Source of the DNA: Streptomyces harenosi
GTDB lineage: Bacteria; Actinomycetota; Actinomycetes; Streptomycetales; Streptomycetaceae
Direction of reading: 5' to 3'
NCBI RefSeq assembly: GCF_011008945.1
Contig: NZ_WYCT01000030.1
Span: 1-37,553 of the forward strand
Length of the DNA stretch: 37,553 nt
Positions 1-7,166 of this stretch are shown piece by piece. The notes under the pieces were generated by a model. It made no database searches. It was not told the DNA's origin and saw only the letters and a list, made by a program, of their open reading frames with translations. The position numbers were made by a program, and so were the translations under genes. Numbering within the stretch: the stretch's first letter is position 1; every line of letters begins with the position of its first letter.

Positions 1-1827
1 GCTCCGCGCCGCCCCGCCCCCGAGCCGGTCCGCCGGCCGGTTCCGCCCCCGGCCGCTCCCGCGCCCGCGGCCCCCGCGGCGGAGACGGTGCAGGCCGTAC
101 GGCGCGTGCTGGCCGAGGGTCAGGCGCCCGAGGCACTGGCGCCGCAGGCCGCCGCGGCGCTCGGCGAGGGCGCGGACGAGCGGCTGCGCGCGGACCCCTG
201 GCAACTGCTGCGGGTGACCGGCGTACGGCCGGAGCAGGCCGACGGCTTCGCCCGGGCGCTGCTCGGCGCGGAGTGCGGCCCCGGTGACGAGCGGCGGGGC
301 CGGGCGGTCACCGGCTGGCTCCTGGAGCAGGCGGCCCTGGCCGGGCACACCGCCCTGGAGCTGCCGAAGCTCACGGCCGCGCTGGCCCGGCACGGCGTGC
401 CGGACCCCGACGCGGCCGTGCAGAGCACGCTCGCCGAGGGAGAGGCCCTGGCCTTCCAGGACACCCTGGACGAGCCCGGTACCCCGGCCCGGCCGGACGA
501 CGCGGCGGTTGCGGAGGAGGAGGGCGCGCAGGACGAGCGCCCGGTGCGTGTCCTGATCGGCCTGGAGCGGTACGCGCTCGCGGAGGAGAGCCTCGCCGAC
601 GGTCTGGCCCGGCTGGCCGATGCGGCACCGGCGCAGGCCGCTGCCGGGGAGGACTGGGAGCGGGCCGCCGCCGCGGCGCAGGGCTCCGCGGCCGACCTGA
701 TCCGCGCCGTCGCGGCCCACGCCCTGGTCCTGCACACGGGCGGCGAGGCGTCCCTCGCGGAGCCGGCGGCGCTGCTGCGCGCCGCCCACGGCCTCGGCCT
801 GCGCGCCTGGGCCGCCACGCCCAGCCCGGCCGGCCGCGCCCGGTTCGCGGCGCTGCCGGGCGGCCCGGCGGCTTCCGTGACGACCGTCACCGGGCTCCTG
901 GCCGGCTCCGAGGGGCCCGGGCGGGACGCGGACGGGGCGCTCGACCTGGACCTGCTCGTGGTGTTCGACGCCCCCCAGCTCGACGTCGAGGCGGCGGCGC
1001 TGCTGACGGAGTCGCTGCCGGAGGGCGCCCGGCTGGTGCTGGCCGGGGACCCGGGGGTGCTGTGGTCCGTGGGTCCGGGACGGGTCTTCGCGGACCTCCT
1101 GGCGGCGCGGATCTGCCCCCACGTCGCCTCGCGGCGCCCGGATCCCGGCCCGCTCGGGGAGCTGGTCTCCGGCATCGGCGCCGGGGAGCTGACCGAGGTG
1201 CGGGCGCCGGGCAAGGAGGTCGTGATCGTCCCGGTGCGGGACGCGGGCGAGGCCGTGCACCGGACCGTGCAGCTCGTGGCGGACTCCGTGCCGCGCGCGC
1301 TCGGCGTCCCCGCCGACGAGACCCAGGTGATCACGCCGGGCCACGGCGGCGCCGTCGGCACGCGCGCGCTGAACGCGGCGCTGAAGGAGCGGCTCAACCC
1401 AGGCCCCGGCCGCTTCGGCGGTTTCGACCCCGGCGACCGGGTCGCCTACTCCCCCGCCCCGGGCCGTACGCTGCCGGGCCGGGTGGTGAAGGCCGACGCC
1501 GAAGGGCTGCACCTGTCCTGCGCGGGGGAGGCCGTCGTCGTGCCGAAGGACCGGGTGGAGCGGTCGGTGCGGCACGGGTGGGCGCTGACCGCGCACCAGG
1601 CGGTGGGCGGCCGGTGGCCCGCGGTGGTCGTGGTGCTGCCCGGTGACGCGGCACCGGTCCTCAGCCGTCCCTGGGTCTACACGGCGTTCGGCCGGGCCGA
1701 GCGCCACCTGTCCGTCGTGCACGGTGTGGAGCAGGCGCTGCCGCGCGCCGTGGCCGAGGTCCCGGCGAAGCCCCGCACGACTCGCCTGCCGGTCCTGCTG
1801 GCCCCCCAGGCGCCCGCGGCCGGCTGA
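1..1827 (+). CDS. RecD2-like helix-hairpin-helix / SF1 helicase-fold protein, degenerate, 5' end outside window
   Basis: The frame is open from base 1, so the start lies upstream and 609 codons are visible. The order of parts matches RecD2-type SF1 helicases. A HhH segment with DPWQLLRVTGV and GHTALELPKL is followed by a helicase-fold region with a motif-III-like stretch (LVLAGDP...SVGPGRVFADLL), then a GDRV SH3-like segment, then a UvrD_C_2-like end (ALTAHQAVGGRWPAVVVVLPG ... YTAFGRAERHL). The two ATP-handling motifs are missing. The Walker A position reads VLHTGGEAS with no GKT, and the Walker B position reads LLVVFDAPQLD instead of DEAS. A proline/alanine-rich linker (about codons 1-29) precedes the HhH part. 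By inference it binds DNA or DNA-protein complexes and does not act as an ATP-driven helicase. A 21-bp-stem terminator follows. Confidence 0.75.
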   Translation, partial: APRRPAPEPVRRPVPPPAAPAPAAPAAETVQAVRRVLAEGQAPEALAPQAAAALGEGADERLRADPWQLLRVTGVRPEQADGFARALLGAECGPGDERRGRAVTGWLLEQAALAGHTALELPKLTAALARHGVPDPDAAVQSTLAEGEALAFQDTLDEPGTPARPDDAAVAEEEGAQDERPVRVLIGLERYALAEESLADGLARLADAAPAQAAAGEDWERAAAAAQGSAADLIRAVAAHALVLHTGGEASLAEPAALLRAAHGLGLRAWAATPSPAGRARFAALPGGPAASVTTVTGLLAGSEGPGRDADGALDLDLLVVFDAPQLDVEAAALLTESLPEGARLVLAGDPGVLWSVGPGRVFADLLAARICPHVASRRPDPGPLGELVSGIGAGELTEVRAPGKEVVIVPVRDAGEAVHRTVQLVADSVPRALGVPADETQVITPGHGGAVGTRALNAALKERLNPGPGRFGGFDPGDRVAYSPAPGRTLPGRVVKADAEGLHLSCAGEAVVVPKDRVERSVRHGWALTAHQAVGGRWPAVVVVLPGDAAPVLSRPWVYTAFGRAERHLSVVHGVEQALPRAVAEVPAKPRTTRLPVLLAPQAPAAG

Positions 1828-1848
1828 GCGGGGCGGGAGAGAACGCGG

Positions 1849-1895
1849 CGACGGCGGTGGCCGTCAGGGCAAACCCCTGACGGCCACCGCCGTCG
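1849..1895. terminator. Strong intrinsic-type hairpin between convergent genes
   Basis: Perfect 21-bp inverted repeat, arms 1849-1869 and 1875-1895, with a 5-nt loop (CAAAC). It sits 22 nt after the helicase-like gene and 34 nt beyond the 3' end of the convergent gene at 1930, so it can serve both. There is no T-tract, which is usual in this GC range. Confidence 0.85.
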
Positions 1896-1929
1896 TCCTG
1901 GTGCCGGAGGCGGGGCCCCGGCTCGGCGC

Positions 1930-2709
1930 TCAGCGGCCGGCGCCCGGCCGTCCGGGACCCCCGCCGCGCCCGTCCTCCGTCTCCTCGTCCTCGTCACCCT
2001 CGTCGGTGTCGTCGGCGTCGACGCCCCCGTCGTCCTCGTCGTCCTCGTCCAGCACCCCGTCGGCGTCGTCGATCTCGTCGAGCTCGTCGATGTCGTCGTC
2101 GGTGTCGTCGTCGAAGACCGCGCTGACGTCGAAGCGGCAGACCACGCCCTGCGGGTCGATCTGCTCGAACGGTGCCTCCAGCCACTCGCCGGCCTCGGCG
2201 GGTTCGTCCGCCGCCGTGACCCACAGCGTGGAATCGCCCTCCTCCAGGCCGAACTCCTTGTGCCGCGAGGCGATCTCGTCCGGCTCGAACTCGCCGAACA
2301 GCAGGCCGAGCGCCCCGTGGACCGTGCCGGAGGCGTGCGGGGCGGCCCCGTCGTCCTCGTCGGCCGCCTCGATCCGCCTGGCCTGCGCCAGCAGCCGCTG
2401 CGGCTCCACGACGGTGTAGTCGCGGCGGATCAGCACGCTCAGCGCGTTCGGCTCCTCGGGGCCGGTGTAGGGCGGCAGCGTGTCGTCCGCGCCGGGGATC
2501 TCGAAGGGGGTGACCTCGTCATAGCGGTCGTAGAGCAGTTCGTCGTACGCCTCCGCGGCCGCGGCCAGCTTGTTGAACGCCTCGTAGACGGCCGGGTCGT
2601 CCTCCCCCGACCTGCGTTCGACCGCGGCCAGGTGGCGGTCGAGCGCGGTCTTGACCGCCTCGGCGGCGGCGCGTACCTCGGCAGCGGTGGGCTGCGCAGC
2701 ATCAGACAT
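1930..2709 (-). CDS. Conserved actinobacterial protein with acidic C-terminal tail
   Basis: 259 aa from ATG 2709 (MSDAAQPTAAEV). I chose this start because a TAGCGT hexamer (minus strand, 2717-2722) lies exactly 7 nt upstream, which fits a leaderless transcript, and the longer frame has no ribosome site. The first 110 residues are predicted helical (alanine/glutamate-rich, ending in a YDELLYDRYDEV segment). A mixed alpha/beta middle follows. The last 60 or so residues are almost only D/E/G and end in a glycine/proline/arginine-rich stretch. There are no transmembrane segments or catalytic motifs that I recognise. The acidic tail could bind basic partners or mimic nucleic acid, but that is a guess. 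The gene is divergent from the DUF5703 gene with only 47 bp between them. Function unknown. Confidence 0.8.
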   Translation of the reverse strand: MSDAAQPTAAEVRAAAEAVKTALDRHLAAVERRSGEDDPAVYEAFNKLAAAAEAYDELLYDRYDEVTPFEIPGADDTLPPYTGPEEPNALSVLIRRDYTVVEPQRLLAQARRIEAADEDDGAAPHASGTVHGALGLLFGEFEPDEIASRHKEFGLEEGDSTLWVTAADEPAEAGEWLEAPFEQIDPQGVVCRFDVSAVFDDDTDDDIDELDEIDDADGVLDEDDEDDGGVDADDTDEGDEDEETEDGRGGGPGRPGAGR

Positions 2710-2756
2710 AGTGCAGACGCTATCCGTACCCGGGCCCAGCCCGCACAATAGATGCG
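2710..2756. promoter_or_regulatory. Compact divergent leaderless promoter pair
   Basis: The 47-bp gap holds two outward -10-like hexamers, each 7 nt from a start codon. These are TAGCGT on the minus strand (2717-2722) for the 2709 gene and CACAAT on the plus strand (2744-2749) for the 2757 gene. Neither start has a Shine-Dalgarno. The two promoters must overlap in their -35 regions. Confidence 0.55.
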
Positions 2757-2945
2757 ATGCCGGAATACGAATTTGTCGACGTGTACGTACCGCGCGGGGT
2801 CTCCCGGAAGGACGCGACACGTCTGCTGACGGACCACGCCGAGTACGGACACTGGGAGTTGTACCGCCTGAGCCTGCTGCGCGACGGCAGCCGCAGGGTG
2901 CGGCTGCGCCGGCGGATCATCCGCCAGGTGCGCGCCACATGGTGA
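2757..2945 (+). CDS. DUF5703 family small basic protein
   Basis: 62 aa starting MPEYEFVDVYVPRGVSRKDA. It matches my recollection of the DUF5703 family of short actinobacterial proteins of unknown function. The N-terminal half is an alternating hydrophobic beta-type pattern, then comes a helix (RKDATRLLTDHAEYG). The C-terminus is strongly basic (RRVRLRRRIIRQVR). There is no signal peptide or membrane segment. The ATG at 2757 has no ribosome site but a CACAAT -10-like box 7 nt upstream, so it is probably leaderless. A second in-frame ATG is absent. The basic tail is compatible with nucleic acid binding, but no function is established. A 12-13-bp-stem hairpin follows at 2976. Confidence 0.85.
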   Translation: MPEYEFVDVYVPRGVSRKDATRLLTDHAEYGHWELYRLSLLRDGSRRVRLRRRIIRQVRATW

Positions 2946-2975
2946 GCGGAGGCGGGGAGTGAAGGACGGAACCAC

Positions 2976-3003
2976 AGCGGGCCCCGCACATGCGGGGCCC
3001 GCT
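2976..3003. terminator. Hairpin terminator between DUF5703 gene and chpC
   Basis: Arms 2976-2988 and 2991-3003 are exact reverse complements (13 bp on paper, 12 bp with a 4-nt ACAT loop). It separates the convergent DUF5703 gene (+) and chpC (-) and can work in both directions. Confidence 0.8.
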
Positions 3004-3065
3004 CCGTGTGCCGGTCGGGCGGCACCGGGTACTTGCTGGATGACTGCGCGCCCCCAGCCGCCGCG

Positions 3066-3830
3066 TCACGCCGAGGCACGCGCCTTGCGGTAGAGGACCG
3101 CGCCGGCCAGCAGCGCTCCGGCGCCCACCGGCAGGACGAGACCGAGCGGCAGGTCGCTGCCGGTCTGCGCGAGCTGCGCGGTGCCCTTGGGCTGGCTGAC
3201 CAGCTGGACCTCGGGATCGTTGCCGCGCGGCTGGTCCGGTGCGTCGGGCTTCTCGGGCGTGGCGGGGGTGTCCGGGGTCGCGGGCTTCTCCGGCTCACCG
3301 GGGTTGCCGGGGTTCTCCGGCTTCACCGGGGGCGTCTCGGGGCCGCCGGGCGGGTTGCCGTGCGGACCGTCCTCGTTGACGCAGTCGTCGCCCGCGGTCG
3401 CGTTGCCGAGGCCGACGACGTCGACGCTGTTGCCGCAGACGTTCACCGGCACCTCGACCGGGACCTGGACGTGATTGCCGGAGCCCACGCCCGGGGAGTC
3501 GGTGGCGTGACCGCCGGCGTGCGCGCCGCCCTGGCCGCCGGAGTCGCCGTGGCCGTCCGAGTCACCGTAGCCGCCGGACGCACCGCCGCCCTGGTTGACG
3601 CACGCGTTGCCCGCCGACGGGTTAAGGATGCCGATGACGTCGACCGTGTTGCCGCAGACGTTCACCGGCACGTGCACGGGCGCCTGCACCGTGTTGCCGG
3701 ACAGCACGCCGGGCGAGCCGGAAGCGGAACCGTGGGCGCCGGAGTCGGCGTGGGCGGCGCCGCCGGCGGCGGCGAGCACACCGGTCGCGGCCGCCATCGT
3801 CATCAGGCCCTTGCGGGTGACCTGTCGCAT
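3066..3830 (-). CDS. chpC: Long chaplin with two chaplin domains and sortase signal (ChpC type)
   Basis: 254 aa, start ATG 3830 (MRQVTRKGLMTMAAATG). Longer readings run into the hairpin upstream and lack a signal peptide. In order: a Sec signal peptide ending ...GGAAHA|DSG (about residue 28); chaplin domain 1 (about 30-80) with the NVCGNTVDVIG...CVN core and its two cysteines; a Gly/His/Ser-rich linker; chaplin domain 2 (about 107-155, NVCGNSVDVVG...DDCVNE); a Pro/Lys/Glu-rich wall-spanning region; the sortase motif LAQTG; a hydrophobic segment; and a basic tail RKARASA. LAxTG is the form used by Streptomyces class E sortases. Long chaplins are cell-wall-anchored and nucleate the amyloid-like rodlet layer of aerial hyphae with short chaplins. 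ChpC beside ChpH is the known arrangement in S. coelicolor. ChpA or ChpB orthology is less likely because of this context. Confidence 0.92.
   Translation of the reverse strand: MRQVTRKGLMTMAAATGVLAAAGGAAHADSGAHGSASGSPGVLSGNTVQAPVHVPVNVCGNTVDVIGILNPSAGNACVNQGGGASGGYGDSDGHGDSGGQGGAHAGGHATDSPGVGSGNHVQVPVEVPVNVCGNSVDVVGLGNATAGDDCVNEDGPHGNPPGGPETPPVKPENPGNPGEPEKPATPDTPATPEKPDAPDQPRGNDPEVQLVSQPKGTAQLAQTGSDLPLGLVLPVGAGALLAGAVLYRKARASA
3637..3668. repeat. 32-bp identical block shared by chpC domain 1 and chpH
   Basis: Bases 3637-3668 in chpC are identical to 4017-4048 in chpH (the VCGNTVDV region). Flanking codons also stay close. This shows recent duplication or ongoing gene conversion between neighbouring chaplin genes, and is a potential site for recombinational deletion. 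Confidence 0.85.
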
Positions 3831-3894
3831 TTGCTGAATACCTGCCTTCGACCTTGGGCCGTTGTGCCGTTGTCCTGAATTCGTCGTTCTCAAG

Positions 3895-3939
3895 GCCGGT
3901 CGGCCCCGGCGCGCGGCGCGCGCTCCGGGGCCGACCGGC
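3895..3939 (-). terminator. Hairpin between chpH and chpC (terminator or attenuator)
   Basis: Perfect 15-bp stem (3895-3909 with 3925-3939) around a GC-rich loop that can itself fold. It lies after the chpH stop and 65 nt before the chpC start in the direction of transcription. It could end chpH transcripts or set the chpH:chpC ratio by partial readthrough. Confidence 0.75.
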
Positions 3940-3967
3940 TCCAACCCTCAGGGGGTGCGGCTCAACG

Positions 3968-4201
3968 TCACTTGTTGATGCAGGTGTTGCCGAAGGCCGG
4001 GTTCAGCACGCCGATCACGTCGACCGTGTTGCCGCAGACGTTCACCGGGACGTGCACGGGCACCTGGACGACGTTGCCGGACACGACACCCGGGGAGCCC
4101 ACGGCGACACCGTGGGCACCGGCGTCGGCGACGGCCATGCCCGCGCCGGTGAGAACGAGTCCACCCGTGGCAACCGCGGTAGCGACGACCTTCTTGATCA
4201 T
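3968..4201 (-). CDS. chpH: Short secreted chaplin ChpH
   Basis: 77 aa, start ATG 4201 with a strong Shine-Dalgarno GAGGAGG at 4206-4212. The Sec signal peptide is about residues 1-26 (MIKKVVATAVATGG...AVADAG). One chaplin domain follows, with the paired cysteines in NVCGNTVDVIG and NTCINK. The protein ends with the domain, as expected for the short, secreted chaplins. Short chaplins assemble into surface-active amyloid fibrils that lower water surface tension for aerial growth. Length and sequence fit ChpH, which in S. coelicolor lies upstream of chpC on the same strand, as here. A sigma-BldN-like promoter lies upstream at 4250-4277, consistent with known control of chaplins by the bld cascade. 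Confidence 0.95.
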   Translation of the reverse strand: MIKKVVATAVATGGLVLTGAGMAVADAGAHGVAVGSPGVVSGNVVQVPVHVPVNVCGNTVDVIGVLNPAFGNTCINK

Positions 4202-4249
4202 TATTCCTCCTCGTTGGCAACGCGATCCCATGTGCGGATCACATGACGA

Positions 4250-4277
4250 GTAACGAAGAGGGAGTAATGGAGCTACG
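4250..4277 (-). promoter_or_regulatory. Candidate sigma-BldN promoter of chpH
   Basis: On the minus strand, CGTAGC (4272-4277), 16 nt, then CGTTAC (4250-4255). As I recall it, the sigma-BldN type is near CGTAAC / CGTTGA with about 16 nt. The predicted start falls near 4243, which leaves a leader of about 40 nt before chpH. Chaplin genes are known sigma-BldN targets. Confidence 0.5.
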
Positions 4278-4372
4278 AGCTTATGGTCGCATTCACTCGT
4301 CCCGGGTCTGCTCCGCACGTCCGACCGAATAGCGGCGCCGCGACGCAGCGGGGCAAACCGGGACGGGCCGGT

Positions 4373-5698
4373 TCAGGACGCGTCGATGAAGCGGTCGAGC
4401 ACCCGCACGCCGAACTTCAGGCCCTCCACCGGGACCCGCTCGTCGACGCCGTGGAACATGCCCGCGAAGTCCAGCTCCGGCGGCAGCTTCAGCGGCGCGA
4501 AGCCGAAGCAGCGGATGCCGAGGTCGTCGAAGGACTTGGCGTCGGTGCCGCCGGAGAGCATGTACGGCACGGCCCGGGCGATGGGGTCCTCGGCGCGCAG
4601 CGCGCTCTGCATGGCGTCGACCAGCCGGCCGTCGAAGCCGGTCTCCAGCGCCTTGTCGGCGTGCACGTCCTCCCGCTTCACGCGCGGGCCGAGGATCCGG
4701 TCGAGGTCGGCGAGGAACTCCTCCTCGTAGCCGGGCAGGAAGCGCCCGTCGACATGGGCGGTGGCCTGGCCGGGGATGACGTTGACCTTGTAGCCGGCGC
4801 CGAGCATGGTGGGCGCCGCGGAGTTGCGCAGCGTGGTGCCGATCATGCGGGCGATGCCGCCGAGCTTGGCGAGGGTCTCGTCCATGTTCTCGGGGTCGAG
4901 TTCGGTGCCGAGCGCGTCGGAGAGCTCGTCCAGGAAGGCCCGTACGGTCTTGGTGACGCGCACCGGCCAGGTGTGGCGGCCCAGCCGCGCGACGGCGTCG
5001 CACAGCTCCGTGATCGCGTTGTCGTCGTTGGTCATCGAGCCGTGGCCGGCCGTGCCGTCGACGGTGAGCCGCATCCAGTGCATGCCCTTCTCGGCGGTCT
5101 CCACGAGGTAGAGGCGGAGCTTCTCGTTGACGGTGAAGGAGAACCCGCCGACCTCGCCGATCGCCTCGGTGACGCCCTCGAAGAGCTCGGGGTGCTCGCG
5201 GACCAGGTGCTTGGCGCCGTACGTGCCGCCCGCCTCCTCGTCCGCGAGGAAGGCCAGCACGATGTCCCGGGGCGGCTTGCGCCCGCTGCGCAGCCGGTCG
5301 CGCACGACCGCCAGGGTCATCGCGTCCATGTCCTTCATGTCGACGGCCCCGCGGCCCCACACGCACCCGTCGGCGATCTCGCCGGAGAAGGGGTGGTGGG
5401 TCCAGTCGTCCGCGTTGGCGGGGACGACGTCGGTGTGGCCGTGGATGAGCAGGGCGGGCCGGGACGGGTCCTCCCCCTCGATCCGGGCCACCGTCGAGGC
5501 GCGCCCCGGGTGGGATTCGAAGATCCGGGGTTCGAGTCCCACCTCGGCGAGCTTCTCGGCGACGTACTCCGCCGCCTTGCGCTCACCCGGACCCGAGTGG
5601 TCGCCGTAGTTGCTGGTGTCGATCCGGATCAGCTCGCGGCAGAGGTCCACGACCTCGTCCTCGCCGGTGACGCCCCTGGCCGTGCCCGTCTCGCTCAC
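4373..5698 (-). CDS. M20/M25/M40 family zinc peptidase or amidohydrolase
   Basis: 441 aa from GTG 5698, with GGGAGGAAG just upstream. The dinuclear-zinc M20 signature is present: HGHTD (H88, with D90 as the catalytic aspartate), GRGAVDMKD (bridging D120), and DEEAGG (E154 as general base, E155 as ligand). A dimerisation lid domain sits in the middle, and the sheet-forming catalytic domain resumes with a final SGGTDAKSF...CFGFAPL segment holding the last histidine-region ligands. There is no signal peptide, so it is cytosolic. Relatives include carboxypeptidase G2-like, dipeptidase and deacylase enzymes, and the substrate cannot be named from motifs. It is a monocistronic unit between chpH and the tRNA gene, with no obvious link to either. 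Confidence 0.88.
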   Translation of the reverse strand: MSETGTARGVTGEDEVVDLCRELIRIDTSNYGDHSGPGERKAAEYVAEKLAEVGLEPRIFESHPGRASTVARIEGEDPSRPALLIHGHTDVVPANADDWTHHPFSGEIADGCVWGRGAVDMKDMDAMTLAVVRDRLRSGRKPPRDIVLAFLADEEAGGTYGAKHLVREHPELFEGVTEAIGEVGGFSFTVNEKLRLYLVETAEKGMHWMRLTVDGTAGHGSMTNDDNAITELCDAVARLGRHTWPVRVTKTVRAFLDELSDALGTELDPENMDETLAKLGGIARMIGTTLRNSAAPTMLGAGYKVNVIPGQATAHVDGRFLPGYEEEFLADLDRILGPRVKREDVHADKALETGFDGRLVDAMQSALRAEDPIARAVPYMLSGGTDAKSFDDLGIRCFGFAPLKLPPELDFAGMFHGVDERVPVEGLKFGVRVLDRFIDAS

Positions 5699-5894
5699 GT
5701 GCTTCCTCCCGCTGTCACTGCTGGTGGGTCCCCTTCATCCTCCCTCTCCCACCCGTGGCGCCCAAGACCGGTCCCGGCCCGTCACACGCCGTTCACGTCC
5801 GGGCGGGGGGCGGGCGGGGGTGATCGGACACCCTCGAAAGCCTGGTAATGTTTACGTCGTCGCCGCGGGGAACAACCCGCACGACAGACACCTT

Positions 5895-5982
5895 GTCCGG
5901 GTGGCGGAATGGCAGACGCGCTAGCTTGAGGTGCTAGTGCCCTTTATCGGGCGTGGGGGTTCAAGTCCCCCCTCGGACACCA
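5895..5982 (+). tRNA. tRNA-Leu, anticodon GAG
   Basis: 88 nt including encoded CCA (5980-5982). Acceptor arm GTCCGGG (5895-5901) pairs with CTCGGAC (5972-5978), with one G-T pair. Anticodon stem CTAGC/GCTAG encloses loop TTGAGGT, so the anticodon is GAG and reads CTC/CTT. A long variable arm (CCCTTTATCGGG region) marks class II tRNA-Leu, and the T-loop is GTTCAAGTC. A hairpin terminator follows 2 nt later. I see no integrated element at its 3' end. Confidence 0.97.
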
Positions 5983-5984
5983 CC

Positions 5985-6013
5985 GAAGGGCTCCTGCGAC
6001 GCAGGGGCCCTTC
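5985..6013 (+). terminator. Terminator of tRNA-Leu gene
   Basis: 13-bp stem with one wobble pair (5985-5997 with 6001-6013) and a GAC loop, starting 2 nt after the tRNA CCA end. Confidence 0.8.
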
Positions 6014-6055
6014 CGCTTGTCCGGGCGGCCGGCGGGAGCGGGCACAATGGCACGC

Positions 6056-6430
6056 ATGACCACGCGTTCCTGCCCGTGCGGACTGCCCGAGGCGTACGAG
6101 AGGTGCTGCGGCCGCCATCACCGCGGCGCGGCGCCCGCACCCACCGCCGAGGCGCTGATGCGCTCGCGCTACAGCGCGTTCGTCGAGCGTGACGAGGCGT
6201 ACCTGCTGCGCACCTGGCACCCCCGCACGCGGCCGGCGCGGGTCGACTTCGACCCCGGGATGCGGTGGACGGGGCTGGAGATCCTGGAGACCGGCGGCGG
6301 GTCGGCGTTCCACACCACCGGGACGGTGACCTTCCGGGCCTCGTTCCGGGGCGGCGCCCTGCACGAGCGCAGCCGGTTCGAGCGGGTCGACGGGGCGTGG
6401 GTGTACGTCGACGGGGACTTCCTGGACTAG
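6056..6430 (+). CDS. YchJ family SEC-C metal-binding protein
   Basis: 124 aa from ATG 6056 (MTTRSCPCG). An ATG nine bases upstream (6047) is in frame, but a CACAAT -10-like box at 6043-6048 overlaps it and leaves exactly 7 nt to 6056, so I prefer the leaderless later start. The N-terminus has the SEC-C zinc motif CPCG...CCGRHH (C6, C8, C17 and the C18/H21 region). The rest (EALMRSRYSAFVERDEAYLLRTWHP ... FHTTGTVTFRASF ... VYVDGDFLD) is the NTF2-like YchJ domain. This family (UPF0225) is widespread, with no firmly established role. SEC-C motifs elsewhere contact SecB or chromatin proteins. Confidence 0.88.
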   Translation: MTTRSCPCGLPEAYERCCGRHHRGAAPAPTAEALMRSRYSAFVERDEAYLLRTWHPRTRPARVDFDPGMRWTGLEILETGGGSAFHTTGTVTFRASFRGGALHERSRFERVDGAWVYVDGDFLD

Positions 6431-6464
6431 GCACTGCCCGGGCCGCGGCTCCGGGGCGGTGGCG

Positions 6465-7166
6465 CTACGGCGCCAGGATGTCGAGCTCCTGCAGCGCCCC
6501 GACGGTGATCTCCCGGGTGAGCCGCTCGGCGAGGCCGGCGTCGCCCTCGCGGACCGCCTCCGCGACCTTCACATGGAGGCTGACGGCGGGCGGGTCGGGG
6601 TCGTGGAACATCACGTCGTGGTGGGTGCGGCCGGCCAGGACCTCGGCGACGACGTCTCCGAGGCGGGCGAACATCTCGTTGCCGGAGGCGTTGAGGATCA
6701 CGCGGTGGAACGCGATGTCGTGGCGGAGGTACTGCTCCAGCCGGTGACCGCGCGAGTTGGCGACCATGCCGAGCGCGCACTCGGTCAGCTCCGCGCACTG
6801 CTCGGCCGTGGCGTTGCGCGCCGCCAGGCCCGCCGCGACCGGCTCGACCGCCGAGCGCAGCACGGTCAGGGAGCGGAGCTGGTGCGCGCGGTCGGCGCCG
6901 GCCAGCCGCCAGCGGATGACCTGCGGGTCGTACACGTTCCACTCGGCCCTGGGGCGGACGGTCACGCCCACGCGGCGGCGCGACTCGACCAGATGCATCG
7001 ACTCCAGCACCCGCACGGCCTCGCGCATCACGGAGCGTGACACGTCGAAGCGCTGCGCCAGCTCGTCCGTCCGCAGGACGCTGCCCGGCGGGTACTCCCC
7101 CGCGGTGATCTCGGGGCCGAGGGTGTCCAGTACGCGGCCGTGCAGCCCCCGGCCCATGGTGCTCAT
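6465..7166 (-). CDS. gntR: FadR-subfamily GntR regulator, probable gluconate operon repressor
   Basis: 233 aa from ATG 7166. A TACTCT box (7173-7178, minus strand) ends 6 nt before it, and there is no ribosome site, so the transcript is probably leaderless. A later in-frame ATG at 7157 is possible. The N-terminal winged helix (about 8-75, LRTDELAQRFDVSRSVMREAVRVLE) is followed by an all-helical FCD effector domain (about 95-220) with the D...H...H metal-ligand pattern (RHDIAFHR and later histidines). It is divergent from gluconokinase and GntP genes across an AT-rich 137-bp region. This is the usual layout for a repressor released by gluconate or gluconate-6-phosphate. Effector identity is inferred from context. 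Confidence 0.87.
   Translation of the reverse strand: MSTMGRGLHGRVLDTLGPEITAGEYPPGSVLRTDELAQRFDVSRSVMREAVRVLESMHLVESRRRVGVTVRPRAEWNVYDPQVIRWRLAGADRAHQLRSLTVLRSAVEPVAAGLAARNATAEQCAELTECALGMVANSRGHRLEQYLRHDIAFHRVILNASGNEMFARLGDVVAEVLAGRTHHDVMFHDPDPPAVSLHVKVAEAVREGDAGLAERLTREITVGALQELDILAP

Noticed and set aside
1643..2419. Plus-strand frame with a long serine run
   Set aside because: The serines are the antisense of the acidic Asp/Glu tail codons of the 1930-2709 gene. No start signal.
3962..3967. Minus-strand CGTTGA before chpC as a sigma-BldN -10
   Set aside because: No -35 partner at 16 nt, and the strong hairpin lies downstream between it and chpC.
5895..6056. tRNA-Leu as attachment site of an integrated element
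   Set aside because: No duplicated tRNA 3' end, integrase or foreign genes follow. A terminator and a conserved YchJ gene do.
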